Part shown: in pieces, positions 17,764-26,002 of the stretch
How positions within the stretch are numbered: position 1 is the first letter of the stretch
Layout of the letters: each line of letters opens with the position of its first letter
Assembly: GCA_964590225.1 (NCBI GenBank)
Contig: CAZPWS010000013.1
Location: 3,008-67,007 of the forward strand
DNA: 64,000 nt
Origin: JAEUSG01 sp964590225
GTDB lineage: Bacteria > Fibrobacterota > OXYB2-FULL-49-7 > JAEUSG01
Direction of reading: 5' to 3'
Position numbers and translations under genes: made by a program
Notes under the pieces: model-generated
What the model was told of the DNA's origin: nothing
The model's input: only the letters and a program-made list of their open reading frames with translations
Databases searched by the model: none

Positions 17764-18034
17764 GCGCCTTCATAAGATCGGCCGCGTTAAATCCTCTAAG
17801 CCCTTTCTGGTTATTTATTACTATTGTGGGAAACGAACCCGCAGGATTCCACTTCTTAACCTCTGCCATAGCTGTTTTATTTTCATCACTATCTAACAAA
17901 TCAACATCAAGGAAAGAATAGGCAATTCCTTTTTCTTTTAAAAACTGTTTCGTTTTCTTACACCAGCCACATGTACTTAGAGCATAAATGACTATTTCAC
18001 CTCTGTCTTCACCTGATATTTTTATCGCTTTCAT
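17747..18034 (-). CDS. Glutaredoxin-like protein
   Basis: 95 residues with a thioredoxin fold and redox motif C22-G-W-C25 (YALSTCGWCKKTKQFL), then the family PTIVINNQ cis-proline strand and a GFN end motif. CGWC differs from the usual CPYC of glutaredoxin and is seen in NrdH- and FTR-linked members. Translational overlap with the FTR-rubredoxin gene suggests it is reduced by that enzyme rather than by glutathione. The redox fold is certain; the physiological target is not known. Confidence 0.85.
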   Translation of the reverse strand: MKAIKISGEDRGEIVIYALSTCGWCKKTKQFLKEKGIAYSFLDVDLLDSDENKTAMAEVKKWNPAGSFPTIVINNQKGLRGFNAADLMKALEPNE

Positions 18035-18084
18035 AGATAAATTTTTCCCGACTAAATTGATATTATAAACCTATATTATAAAAT

Positions 18085-19005
18085 CTAACAATTTGCAGCA
18101 AACCATTTCCATGTCAACTCTATGCCACGGCTTAATGAGGTAATGTTACCAGTGTCGAAAAAACTATTAAGTACTTTTGTTGAGCCTACCATGGTGCTCG
18201 CATCCCCTCTGCGTAATTTTTTTGTATATCTAATGTCTTTTTTTATGTTGGATACTTCCATCAATGTTTCGGCGATTCGCCGTATCGAAACACTGTTTCC
18301 CGAACAAACATTAGTTACTGCACCACTAAAATCGCCTTTTATAACAAACTTGGTAATTGCCCGAACCGCATCTTTTACAAAAAAGAGGTCTCGCCGCTCT
18401 TTACCAGTTCCAATTACCTCAAGTTTTCTTTCCTTGCTTAACAACTTTTGCATAAGATCATAAACAACCTGTTTACGCTGGCGTGGACCATACAAAGGGA
18501 AAAGCCTAACTACCCCTATTTTCATATTATAAACAGATGAATAAACGCGACCATATAATTCAACCCCAGCTTTTGATACACCGTAAGGAGATATTGGCGA
18601 AACAGGATCACTCTCTTTCATAATATTTTTGCACTCGCCTAAAACAGCCGCTGATGAAAAGAGTAGGATTTTGGGGCGTTTCGACATACACCTAACTGTT
18701 TCAAGTAGGTTTACTGTTACATCAAGATTATTTCTAAAATCGTATAATGGATTTGTCACAGAATGAGGTATATAGGCAGATGCCGCGGCATGAATTACAA
18801 CATCAAAGCGCCCTTTTTTCAATACTGAGAGCGCATCTTTCTCCCACAATGTCATCTTATGAAAACGAAATCTACCTAATCCCTTTATATTCTCATATTT
18901 CCCCGTTGATAGATTGTCTATAATAGTAACTTTATGCTGTTTTAACAACTCTTCGACAAGATGGGATCCTAAAAATCCCGCGCCTCCTGTTATAAGAAAA
19001 TTCAT
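18085..19005 (-). CDS. NAD-dependent sugar epimerase/dehydratase (GalE-like)
   Basis: 306 residues, extended SDR. GGAGFLGSHLVEELL at the N-terminus binds NAD; the SSAAVLGE serine and Y-x3-K (SPYGVSKAG) complete the active site; LFPLYGPRQ and RDLFFVKDAVRAI are typical of UDP-sugar epimerases. Exact substrate (UDP-Glc, UDP-GlcNAc or GDP-sugar) cannot be set. It overlaps the gmhA stop by 4 nt, so both are probably used in making an envelope heptose or other sugar nucleotide. Confidence 0.85.
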   Translation of the reverse strand: MNFLITGGAGFLGSHLVEELLKQHKVTIIDNLSTGKYENIKGLGRFRFHKMTLWEKDALSVLKKGRFDVVIHAAASAYIPHSVTNPLYDFRNNLDVTVNLLETVRCMSKRPKILLFSSAAVLGECKNIMKESDPVSPISPYGVSKAGVELYGRVYSSVYNMKIGVVRLFPLYGPRQRKQVVYDLMQKLLSKERKLEVIGTGKERRDLFFVKDAVRAITKFVIKGDFSGAVTNVCSGNSVSIRRIAETLMEVSNIKKDIRYTKKLRRGDASTMVGSTKVLNSFFDTGNITSLSRGIELTWKWFAANC

Positions 19006-19628
19006 TTTATTAGAAGCTCTTCAACCGCCATACAAATGGTGTGATATATCGGAAGGTGTCTCTCCTGTATTTCGGGAGTGGATTTTCCTGGAGCATTAAT
19101 AAGAATGTCGGTATATTTAGCAAGCTTACCACCGCCATTACCTGTTAGGGATATTACCATCATCTGCCTTGCGCGTGCTGTCATGGCTGCGTACAATACA
19201 TTAGAAGAATTTCCCGAAGTACTTACGCACAAAAGAACATCTCCTTCCCTTCCAATGGCATTTACTGCTTGCGCAAATGCAAGTTCATAAGAAACATCAT
19301 TGGCGAACGCTGTATTAAGCCCCGTAAATGATGGTATGGATATGGCACGAAACCCAACTTGGAGATTTGTCGAAATAAAACTTCCTTCTTCGCCATATAG
19401 TTCAGCAAACTTCTCACATAATTGTTTTGATATTGGACGCTTTTTCATAAATCCCTTAAGGAATTCCGTTGCTATATGGTCGCTATCCGCAGCACTGCCA
19501 CCATTACCACAGATAAGTAACTGACGATCATTCTGAAACGCCAAATGGATAGCGTTAACCGCCTCTCTTATTACCGGTTCCATAATGGCAAGATCATGAT
19601 ACTTCGTTATGAGATTATTAATTATCAT
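19002..19628 (-). CDS. gmhA: Phosphoheptose isomerase (SIS domain)
   Basis: Isomerises sedoheptulose 7-phosphate to D-glycero-manno-heptose 7-phosphate, the first step of heptose synthesis for LPS core or S-layer glycans. 208 residues, slightly longer than usual. Family motifs: CGNGGSAADSDHIATEF, LCVSTSGNSSNVLYA and the C-terminal ERHLPIYHTICMAVEE with its metal-binding histidine. Start overlaps the aldo/keto reductase stop by 11 nt. HldE/GmhB are not in the window. Confidence 0.92.
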   Translation of the reverse strand: MIINNLITKYHDLAIMEPVIREAVNAIHLAFQNDRQLLICGNGGSAADSDHIATEFLKGFMKKRPISKQLCEKFAELYGEEGSFISTNLQVGFRAISIPSFTGLNTAFANDVSYELAFAQAVNAIGREGDVLLCVSTSGNSSNVLYAAMTARARQMMVISLTGNGGGKLAKYTDILINAPGKSTPEIQERHLPIYHTICMAVEELLIK

Positions 19629-20598
19629 TATTTATCCTATCAAAGAAACTATTTAGATCTGCCTCAAGCTTTTCAATTATGGCGAGAGGTAATTCTTCCG
19701 CTTCGCTCGCGCGCACATTCTCAAGTATCTGGCCGGCGGTTTTACTTCCGCATATTACTGAGGACACTTCGCGCCTTGAAAGAACATATTTAAGACAAAA
19801 CTGAGCCATTGTAAGGCCAAGCTCAACTGTATAACCAAAAAGGTAGTCGGCAACATCTATCGCCTGATGAAGTCTCTTTCTGGGATAAAGCAGAGAGCGA
19901 AAATCATTAGCCTCAAAAAAAGAATTCTTGTTGTACTTACCCGAAAGCACACCAGAAGCAAGCGGGGATTTTATTAATAAACCAAGATCTTCATTTTCGC
20001 ATTCAGGAAACAGATCGGACACAGCAGAGCGTTCCCAAGCACTATACTCAGCTTCAATTATATCACCAAACCCACTTTCAATAAGCTTTCTTCCTTGTTC
20101 CGCTCCGGTTACCGAGGCGCCGTAAAAACGGATTTTCCCATCAGCTTTAAGCTTGTTAAGCACAGAAAAAACATCGTCGCTAAAAACAAAATCATCATCA
20201 GGGGTGTGGAGCATATAAATGTCAATAAAGTCCGTACCGAGCCGTTTTAAACTCGCTTCGCACGCATTTGTTATCCAATCAGGTGTAAAGTCCTTGATCC
20301 AGCGATTTTCATCGCCTCTATTCCCAACCTTTGCAGCCAATATTACTTTTTCACGCCTTCCATCAATAGCCTTTCCAATAACCTCCTCCGCGTGGCCATA
20401 ACCATATATGTCTGCCGTGTCAATCAGATTTATACCCGCATCAAGTGCCACCTTTATTGCCTTAATTGAATTACGATCGTCAACATCACCGCGTCCAAAT
20501 TGATACCCTCCAAGAACAAATGGGCCACCCATAGTGATCGTGCCGAGAGCAATTTCAGAAACAGTTAATCCTGTTCTACCAAGGGTTCGGTATTTCAT
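19618..20598 (-). CDS. Aldo/keto reductase
   Basis: 326 residues, NADPH-dependent (beta/alpha)8 barrel. The catalytic tetrad is visible as D and Y in DTADIYGYGHAEEVIGKA, K in VILAAKVG and H in IYMLHTPDD; the C-terminal CGSKTAGQILENV loop is the cofactor site. It belongs to the branch with YccK/YajO/galactose dehydrogenase-like enzymes and its substrate is unknown. Placed 7 nt after secA and overlapping gmhA, so it may act on a sugar in the same pathway. Confidence 0.88.
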   Translation of the reverse strand: MKYRTLGRTGLTVSEIALGTITMGGPFVLGGYQFGRGDVDDRNSIKAIKVALDAGINLIDTADIYGYGHAEEVIGKAIDGRREKVILAAKVGNRGDENRWIKDFTPDWITNACEASLKRLGTDFIDIYMLHTPDDDFVFSDDVFSVLNKLKADGKIRFYGASVTGAEQGRKLIESGFGDIIEAEYSAWERSAVSDLFPECENEDLGLLIKSPLASGVLSGKYNKNSFFEANDFRSLLYPRKRLHQAIDVADYLFGYTVELGLTMAQFCLKYVLSRREVSSVICGSKTAGQILENVRASEAEELPLAIIEKLEADLNSFFDRINNDN

Positions 20599-20605
20599 TT
20601 ATTGA

Positions 20606-23602
20606 CTACCCATGACATTTTTTAAATTTTTTTCCCGACCCGCAGGGACAAGGATCATTTGGTCCCACTTTGGGAGGAGCAATTACCGGCCTTTGCGGGC
20701 CATGATTTTGAGCATGCGCCCTTGATTCAGCTGAAGACTCCGAATCATTCCCTGTACTTCTATTAGTTCCATGATCCCTAATAGCATTTGATGCTTCCGC
20801 CTTAGAAAAACGGACATTAACAAGCGACTGCGTTCCTCGCTTTTCCTCAACAGTGAATGTAGTATTATAAATCTTCTCTAATGAAGATCTTTGTACTTTG
20901 CTAAGCAACGCCTCAAACATACGGAAACCCTCTTTTTTGTATTCAACAAGGGGATCCTTCTGCCCGTAAGCCTGAAAATTAATGCCTTCACGGAGGCAGT
21001 CCATATCATAAAGGTGATCCTTCCAAAGATCATCAATTGTTCGGAGTATATGTATTCTTCTTATTTTATCAAATAGATTATTATCTATCGAATCGACAAA
21101 CTTTTTCCTTTCGGCAAGATACTCTTCTGCTTTATTGACAAGCAAATCAAGCATTTCCTCCAGCGATAGATTATGTTGTTCGTCAACTGTTATAGACAAA
21201 ACCGATAAAAGCTCACCATTCAAACCATCCCAGTCCCATTCTGAACTCGGAACATTTTCACCGCAATACTGAAACAGTACATCTTCAAGATACCCCTCAA
21301 TTGTTTCCCTCATTACAGAATCGATATTTTCGCCCGTAAGTGCCGCTTTTCTTCGCTTATAAATCTCCGTTCGCATGATATTCATGACATTATCGTACTC
21401 AAGCAAGTGCTTACGGATTTCAAAATTTCGCGCTTCAACCCGTTTCTGTGCTCTTTCAACAGATTTTGTAATCCACGGATGAATTATCGGCTCGTCTTCC
21501 TTCATTCCAAGCCTATCCATAATGCGGGCAATACGATCCGAACCAAAAAGCCGCATAAGATCATCCTCAAGCGAGAGATAAAATAGCGATGCCCCTGGAT
21601 CTCCCTGTCTGCCCGCCCTTCCTCGTAGCTGCCTGTCAATACGCCTGCTCTCATGCCGCTCTGTTCCGATTACAAAAAGCCCTCCTTCAGCACCATTCTT
21701 AACACCATCTCCATTAACATATTTAACCACTCCGCTTCCAAGCTTAATGTCTGTGCCACGACCAGCCATGTTAGTCGCTATCGTCACCGCACCAAATTGA
21801 CCAGCTTGTGTAACAATTTCTGCTTCCCGTTCATGATGGCGGGCGTTTAATACCTGACATCTGACACCTTGTCTTTTAAGCATTGCAGCAATAAATTCGG
21901 AAACCTCCACGCTTATGGTTCCAACAAGTACTGGTCTTCCTATGTCATTAAGCTCTTTGATTTTAGCAATAAGAGCCTTATATTTTTCCTTTCTTGTTTT
22001 ATATACCATATCATCGTAATCAGCCCGTCTGATGCTATCATTTGTGGGAATAACTACAACTTCAAGCTTGTAAATTTCCCAAAATTCATTTTCTTCTGTT
22101 TCGGCGGTTCCCGTCATGCCAGCAAGCTTTTCGTACATTCTGAAATAATTCTGGAGAGTTACCGAAGCGAGCGTCTGACTCTCCCTCTGTACCTTAACCC
22201 CCTCCTTAGCCTCAATTGCCTGATGCAATCCATCCGAATAACGGCGACCTTCAAGAGGACGACCTGTATGCTCGTCGATAATGATAATCCTATCATCCTG
22301 CACCATGTACTCAACATCTTTTTCGTACAGCGAGTAGGCTCTGAGCAACTGGGAAATCACATGGATTCGCTCGCTTCTATCCTGATGTTTTTTATGAATT
22401 TCTTCCTTAGCCTTAAGTTTATCTATTTCACTAATTTTAACATCATTACTAATTTTAACAAGCTCATCTGACAAATCTGGAAGGAGAAAGAGATCCTTAT
22501 CTCCTTGATTACCCGCAAGGATTTCCCGCCCTTTTTCGGTTAAATCTGCGCTATGATTCTTTTCATTGATGTTAAAGAAGTTTTTCTCTTCGAGTTCATG
22601 TGTCCTTTTTTCCCGTATGTAATAGTTTTCAGCTTGCTCACAAAGGGCTTTCATTCCCGTCTCGTTGAAGATTTTCATAAGCTGTTTATGCTTTGGGCCT
22701 CCAAGCTTGGCCTGAAAAAGCTTTTCGCCCGCCTGCAATCGGATTTCTTCTGTAACAGCCTCTTTGGCAAGCAACGCTTTGGCTTCAGCAATAAGCTCAT
22801 TATTAAAATGATTCTGCCTTTCGTAAAGTTTCTTTACGAGTGGACTAAGCTGATTATACGACTCCATCGTAACATTTATTGTGCCGGAAATAATCAGCGG
22901 TGTTCTCGCTTCATCAACGAGAACAGAGTCAACTTCATCCACTATTGCGTAATAAAATGGCCTTTGGACAAGATCGTCTATATCAACCGCCATATTGTCA
23001 CGCAGGTAATCAAAACCAAACTCATTATTGGTTCCATAAGTAATGTCACATGCATAATTTTTCCGTCTTGTATCGCTGCTCATATTATTAAGTATGACAC
23101 CAACGCTTAAACCGAGAAATCTATGGATCTGACCCATCCATTCTGAATCTCTTTGGGCAAGATAGTCATTAACGGTTACTACATGAACGCCCCTACCGGT
23201 AAGGGCATTAAGATAAGTAGGCATGACAGCAACCAGCGTTTTTCCTTCTCCTGTTGCCATTTCTGCAATTTTACCCTGATGAAGAGCGATACCTCCTATA
23301 AGCTGCACATCATAAGGCACCATTTCCCACCTGATGTTGTGATTTACAACCCTCCACTCCTTGCCTACATGACGGCGGCATGCCTCTTTAACAACAGCAA
23401 AGGCTTCGGGTAAAATATCATCGGTGGATTCACCCTTGGCAATCCGCTCTTTAAAAAGCGCAGTTTTTGCTCTTAATTCTTCGTCGGACAAACGGTTAAG
23501 AGTTGAAAATTCATCATTTATCTTTTTTACTAATGGCGCAACTCTTTTAATAAACCGCTCATGTTTTGACCCAAAAAGTCTTGTAAGTATTTTACTTATC
23601 AT
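20606..23602 (-). CDS. secA: Preprotein translocase ATPase SecA
   Basis: Drives Sec-dependent export through SecYEG. 998 residues, long for the family because of insertions in the N-terminal half. Walker A ATGEGKT at 116-122, DEVDSVLVDEARTPLIISG, the helicase motif VGTISVEVSE, NMAGRGTDI and RQLRGRAGRQGDPG are intact. The C-terminal zinc-binding SEC-C tail (DPCPCGSGKKFKKCHG) that contacts SecB and lipids is present. Its ATG overlaps the FliL-like gene stop by 4 nt, so it is translated with the ExbB/TonB-like cluster. Confidence 0.98.
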   Translation of the reverse strand: MISKILTRLFGSKHERFIKRVAPLVKKINDEFSTLNRLSDEELRAKTALFKERIAKGESTDDILPEAFAVVKEACRRHVGKEWRVVNHNIRWEMVPYDVQLIGGIALHQGKIAEMATGEGKTLVAVMPTYLNALTGRGVHVVTVNDYLAQRDSEWMGQIHRFLGLSVGVILNNMSSDTRRKNYACDITYGTNNEFGFDYLRDNMAVDIDDLVQRPFYYAIVDEVDSVLVDEARTPLIISGTINVTMESYNQLSPLVKKLYERQNHFNNELIAEAKALLAKEAVTEEIRLQAGEKLFQAKLGGPKHKQLMKIFNETGMKALCEQAENYYIREKRTHELEEKNFFNINEKNHSADLTEKGREILAGNQGDKDLFLLPDLSDELVKISNDVKISEIDKLKAKEEIHKKHQDRSERIHVISQLLRAYSLYEKDVEYMVQDDRIIIIDEHTGRPLEGRRYSDGLHQAIEAKEGVKVQRESQTLASVTLQNYFRMYEKLAGMTGTAETEENEFWEIYKLEVVVIPTNDSIRRADYDDMVYKTRKEKYKALIAKIKELNDIGRPVLVGTISVEVSEFIAAMLKRQGVRCQVLNARHHEREAEIVTQAGQFGAVTIATNMAGRGTDIKLGSGVVKYVNGDGVKNGAEGGLFVIGTERHESRRIDRQLRGRAGRQGDPGASLFYLSLEDDLMRLFGSDRIARIMDRLGMKEDEPIIHPWITKSVERAQKRVEARNFEIRKHLLEYDNVMNIMRTEIYKRRKAALTGENIDSVMRETIEGYLEDVLFQYCGENVPSSEWDWDGLNGELLSVLSITVDEQHNLSLEEMLDLLVNKAEEYLAERKKFVDSIDNNLFDKIRRIHILRTIDDLWKDHLYDMDCLREGINFQAYGQKDPLVEYKKEGFRMFEALLSKVQRSSLEKIYNTTFTVEEKRGTQSLVNVRFSKAEASNAIRDHGTNRSTGNDSESSAESRAHAQNHGPQRPVIAPPKVGPNDPCPCGSGKKFKKCHG

Positions 23603-24075
23603 TTAATCTCCGGTGGCACAATATCAAATGTGGAAAATTCCAAACCAGCAAGCCGCCCCTTTCTAATAAGCGAATCTATCTTTTCGGTAAGCTCAAGCCT
23701 AACTTCATCCATTGCTATTTGGGACGGTGTTAATTTTGCAAATACGAGTTTTGTAAGATAGCCAATTCCCTCTTCCTTTTCGATAATCTCCGTCTTTAAA
23801 GAATCTGCTTCATAAAGAAGCGTTAATCCAACCTGAACAAAAAACCCCATCGAATCTGCCGTACGACAAAGAATGGGGCTCAACGATACAGTATTTTTTT
23901 CTATAACATCCATCGACTCTTTTTTCTTTACAGAAAATCCACTGCTGTCTAATGAAACCTTTGCCGTATTAAAATCAACTATCGTAACAGCCATGTTTTT
24001 ATTAATGCGTAAAACCAAAAAGATACTTACCCCTATCACAATTGTTAAAACACACAAAACAAACGGCTTAGCCAT
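23599..24075 (-). CDS. FliL-like single-pass membrane protein
   Basis: 158 residues: a short basic start, one membrane helix at about 5-22 and an extracytoplasmic domain. Its end (LTEKIDSLIRKGRLAGLEFSTFDIVPP) follows the pattern at the end of the flagellar stator-associated protein FliL, and the middle resembles the FliL/SPFH core in spacing. No flagellar gene is near. FliL surrounds and supports MotAB stators; the ExbB proteins upstream are MotA relatives, so a stator-accessory role is a reasonable inference. Homology is weak by eye. Confidence 0.5.
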   Translation of the reverse strand: MAKPFVLCVLTIVIGVSIFLVLRINKNMAVTIVDFNTAKVSLDSSGFSVKKKESMDVIEKNTVSLSPILCRTADSMGFFVQVGLTLLYEADSLKTEIIEKEEGIGYLTKLVFAKLTPSQIAMDEVRLELTEKIDSLIRKGRLAGLEFSTFDIVPPEIK

Positions 24076-24080
24076 TTTAC

Positions 24081-24407
24081 TTATCTGACCAATTTTGCTC
24101 TTACCGGAACGCCTTTACTATACGAATCAACAATAGCAGCCATCGCGTTTCTTTTACTATTGTCCATGTCTTCGTAATGAAATCCAGCATGCCACTCACC
24201 CTTCGAAACAGGCTTTACATACACAACCGATGATTTTATCTGAAGCTGATTACGACTGTTTTCGATTACAAGAAGGACATCTCTCCCCTGAGCAACACCT
24301 GTAGTATCCTTTAATAAGAGAGCGATTCCTGTTTCACTGATATCAATGGGCGCATTGTCGTCCAGAGTTAAATGCTGAATTCTATCAGCTTTTCGAATTT
24401 CTGCCAT
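24081..24407 (-). CDS. PilZ-domain protein
   Basis: 108 residues, almost entirely one PilZ domain. The two cyclic-di-GMP-binding motifs are present: RxxxR as RKADR at 5-9 and DxSxxG as DISETG at 22-27, although the spacing between them is short. The rest (QGRDVLLVIENSR, GEWHAGFHYEDM) fits the beta-barrel. It lies between the TonB-like and FliL-like genes in one operon, suggesting that cyclic-di-GMP controls the energised complex encoded there. Confidence 0.8.
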   Translation of the reverse strand: MAEIRKADRIQHLTLDDNAPIDISETGIALLLKDTTGVAQGRDVLLVIENSRNQLQIKSSVVYVKPVSKGEWHAGFHYEDMDNSKRNAMAAIVDSYSKGVPVRAKLVR

Positions 24408-24444
24408 ATAACAATCTCCATATGAAACCGTTTATACAATATCT

Positions 24445-25476
24445 TCAGCTGGCGCTGAAGACAATAGGCCATTCGATTGTCAGCTTTCCGGAAGCAGTGC
24501 CAAACCGAATCCGTTCTACATAACGAATAAGGTTCCGCTCCAACTCCTTATCGTTAAGTTCCGAAGAGACGACGCTAACACTGGAAACAGAGCCATCCGG
24601 TTCTATAGTAAGTTTAAATACAATTTTACCGGAAAGATCGGGGTTTCTTTTAAGAAAATCCTCATATACTTTTTTCAGCCGCGGCTGAAACCGTTGCAAA
24701 ACCGAATTGAGTGTTTTAATGTCGCGACTCGCTTCATTTGCGGCATCCCCCTCAATGTTTTCAAGCTTTGACATGGCCACCTGTCCTTCACTCTTAAGGG
24801 TTCCCGCTGCTGCTGCTGTTAGGCCGGATGTGCCTATTGTTCCCCCTTCGCTTCTTTCTCCACGACGCCCACCAAGCTTTTCTGCGAGATTTTCGCTCTT
24901 TCTTTCGGCAAAAGACTCACCGCTAAGCGATAAATTCGAAATTGAAGCCGTTGCATCTGCATCTCCCAAAAGATCCTGTACAACCCTGCCACTGCCCTTG
25001 CCTCCGGAAGAACCCGCGGTAAGCTCCGCGAATAATCCAACATTTTCAAGCTGTTTCTTCATTGCCTCCCGCTTTTCCGCCCTCTGTTGCGTAGTTGCCT
25101 CTTTTCTCACTTTCTTCTCTTCAACAGTTTCCTGCTGCCGCTCCTCCTCTTTTTTCTCTTCCTCTTCCACCTTTTTGGTCACAGCCATATCTTCGACCTT
25201 TGCCGCTTCCTCAACTTTCTTTTCTTTCTTTTCTATCGGCTGATTGAGAACAAGGCGGGCATATCTTTCCTGCATCCGTTCCATATCCTCATTCGATACT
25301 TCAGGCGGTTCCTGAAGTGCGCCCACAATAAAAAGAGGAATTATTACAGCAGCACATATAAGCAGTACACGAATAAACCTGCGATCGAGAGACTGAAAAA
25401 ATCCCTGCTTCAGCTCCGAAGGAAATGCCCCCCTTCTCACAGCCACACCCATCGATGTAAAGGTCAAATTATCCAT
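24445..25476 (-). CDS. TonB/AgmX-like energy transducer
   Basis: 343 residues from the ATG at 25476; a TTG four codons earlier is the alternative. A cytoplasmic start of ~30 residues leads to one membrane helix (RVLLICAAVIIPLFIVGAL), then a strongly charged Lys/Glu coiled coil (about 80-155), a Gly/Ser-rich linker and a C-terminal ~90-residue domain (LQRFQPRLKKVYEDFLKRNP, IEPDGSVSSVSVVSS) of the AgmX/PglI C-terminal type related to TonB. Such proteins couple an ExbB/ExbD motor to periplasmic or outer-membrane partners. It directly follows exbD, which ends one base before the alternative start. Confidence 0.85.
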   Translation of the reverse strand: MDNLTFTSMGVAVRRGAFPSELKQGFFQSLDRRFIRVLLICAAVIIPLFIVGALQEPPEVSNEDMERMQERYARLVLNQPIEKKEKKVEEAAKVEDMAVTKKVEEEEKKEEERQQETVEEKKVRKEATTQQRAEKREAMKKQLENVGLFAELTAGSSGGKGSGRVVQDLLGDADATASISNLSLSGESFAERKSENLAEKLGGRRGERSEGGTIGTSGLTAAAAGTLKSEGQVAMSKLENIEGDAANEASRDIKTLNSVLQRFQPRLKKVYEDFLKRNPDLSGKIVFKLTIEPDGSVSSVSVVSSELNDKELERNLIRYVERIRFGTASGKLTIEWPIVFSAS

Positions 25477-25488
25477 TTTTATAGCCAA

Positions 25489-26001
25489 TTACTCATTTTT
25501 ATAAACAACCATCTGCATATTTGGAAAACCAGCCTGTCCGCATGTAAACATTACCTTAGTTAAAACATCGTAAGAAACGGAAGTGTCCGCCTGTATGTTA
25601 ACATCTCCCTTAAATTCCTCTTTAAAAAGCTCCGAGGCCTTTCGTGCCTGTTCTGCATAGTTCTTAAGCACTTCGTCAAGTTTGGGGATTAGAAAACCCT
25701 TCTGCTCCTTAACTTCATTCGTTGATATTATAAACTTCCCTTCAACCTGAACTGCCCCTGGCCGCATCTTTCCACCTTCAAGGTGATCCATCGATATTTC
25801 GAGACCTATGGCCTGAACAGCTGTTGAATCGACAGACGCACCTGGAATAGTTAAGCCTTTTGCCGGAGCAACAAGTTGCCCTTGAGCAGAAAAGCTTTTT
25901 AGCAAGAAGACAAGTATAATAGTAAACATATCCATCATACTTGTAATATTTAGCTTTGCCTCTCCCGAGCCTCTTTTCCGTCTTTTTGAAAAGCCAGCCA
26001 T
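25489..26001 (-). CDS. exbD: ExbD/TolR-family proton channel subunit
   Basis: 170 residues: a basic cytoplasmic tail, one membrane helix carrying the conserved aspartate (LNITSMMDMFTIILVFLL), and a periplasmic domain that includes a family-typical strand-helix (DVNIQADTSVSYDVLTKVMF). In ExbD/TolR this Asp carries protons. It is the only ExbD-type polypeptide in the cluster that keeps it, since the neighbouring fusion has glycine there. The start follows the fusion gene's stop... on the downstream side after one base, so the genes are coupled. Confidence 0.92.
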   Translation of the reverse strand: MAGFSKRRKRGSGEAKLNITSMMDMFTIILVFLLKSFSAQGQLVAPAKGLTIPGASVDSTAVQAIGLEISMDHLEGGKMRPGAVQVEGKFIISTNEVKEQKGFLIPKLDEVLKNYAEQARKASELFKEEFKGDVNIQADTSVSYDVLTKVMFTCGQAGFPNMQMVVYKNE

Positions 26002-26002
26002 A

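Noticed and set aside
21869..22471. Long open frame opposite secA
   Set aside because: It lies antisense to a well-conserved part of secA, and its protein has no recognisable family pattern; a shadow of the real gene.
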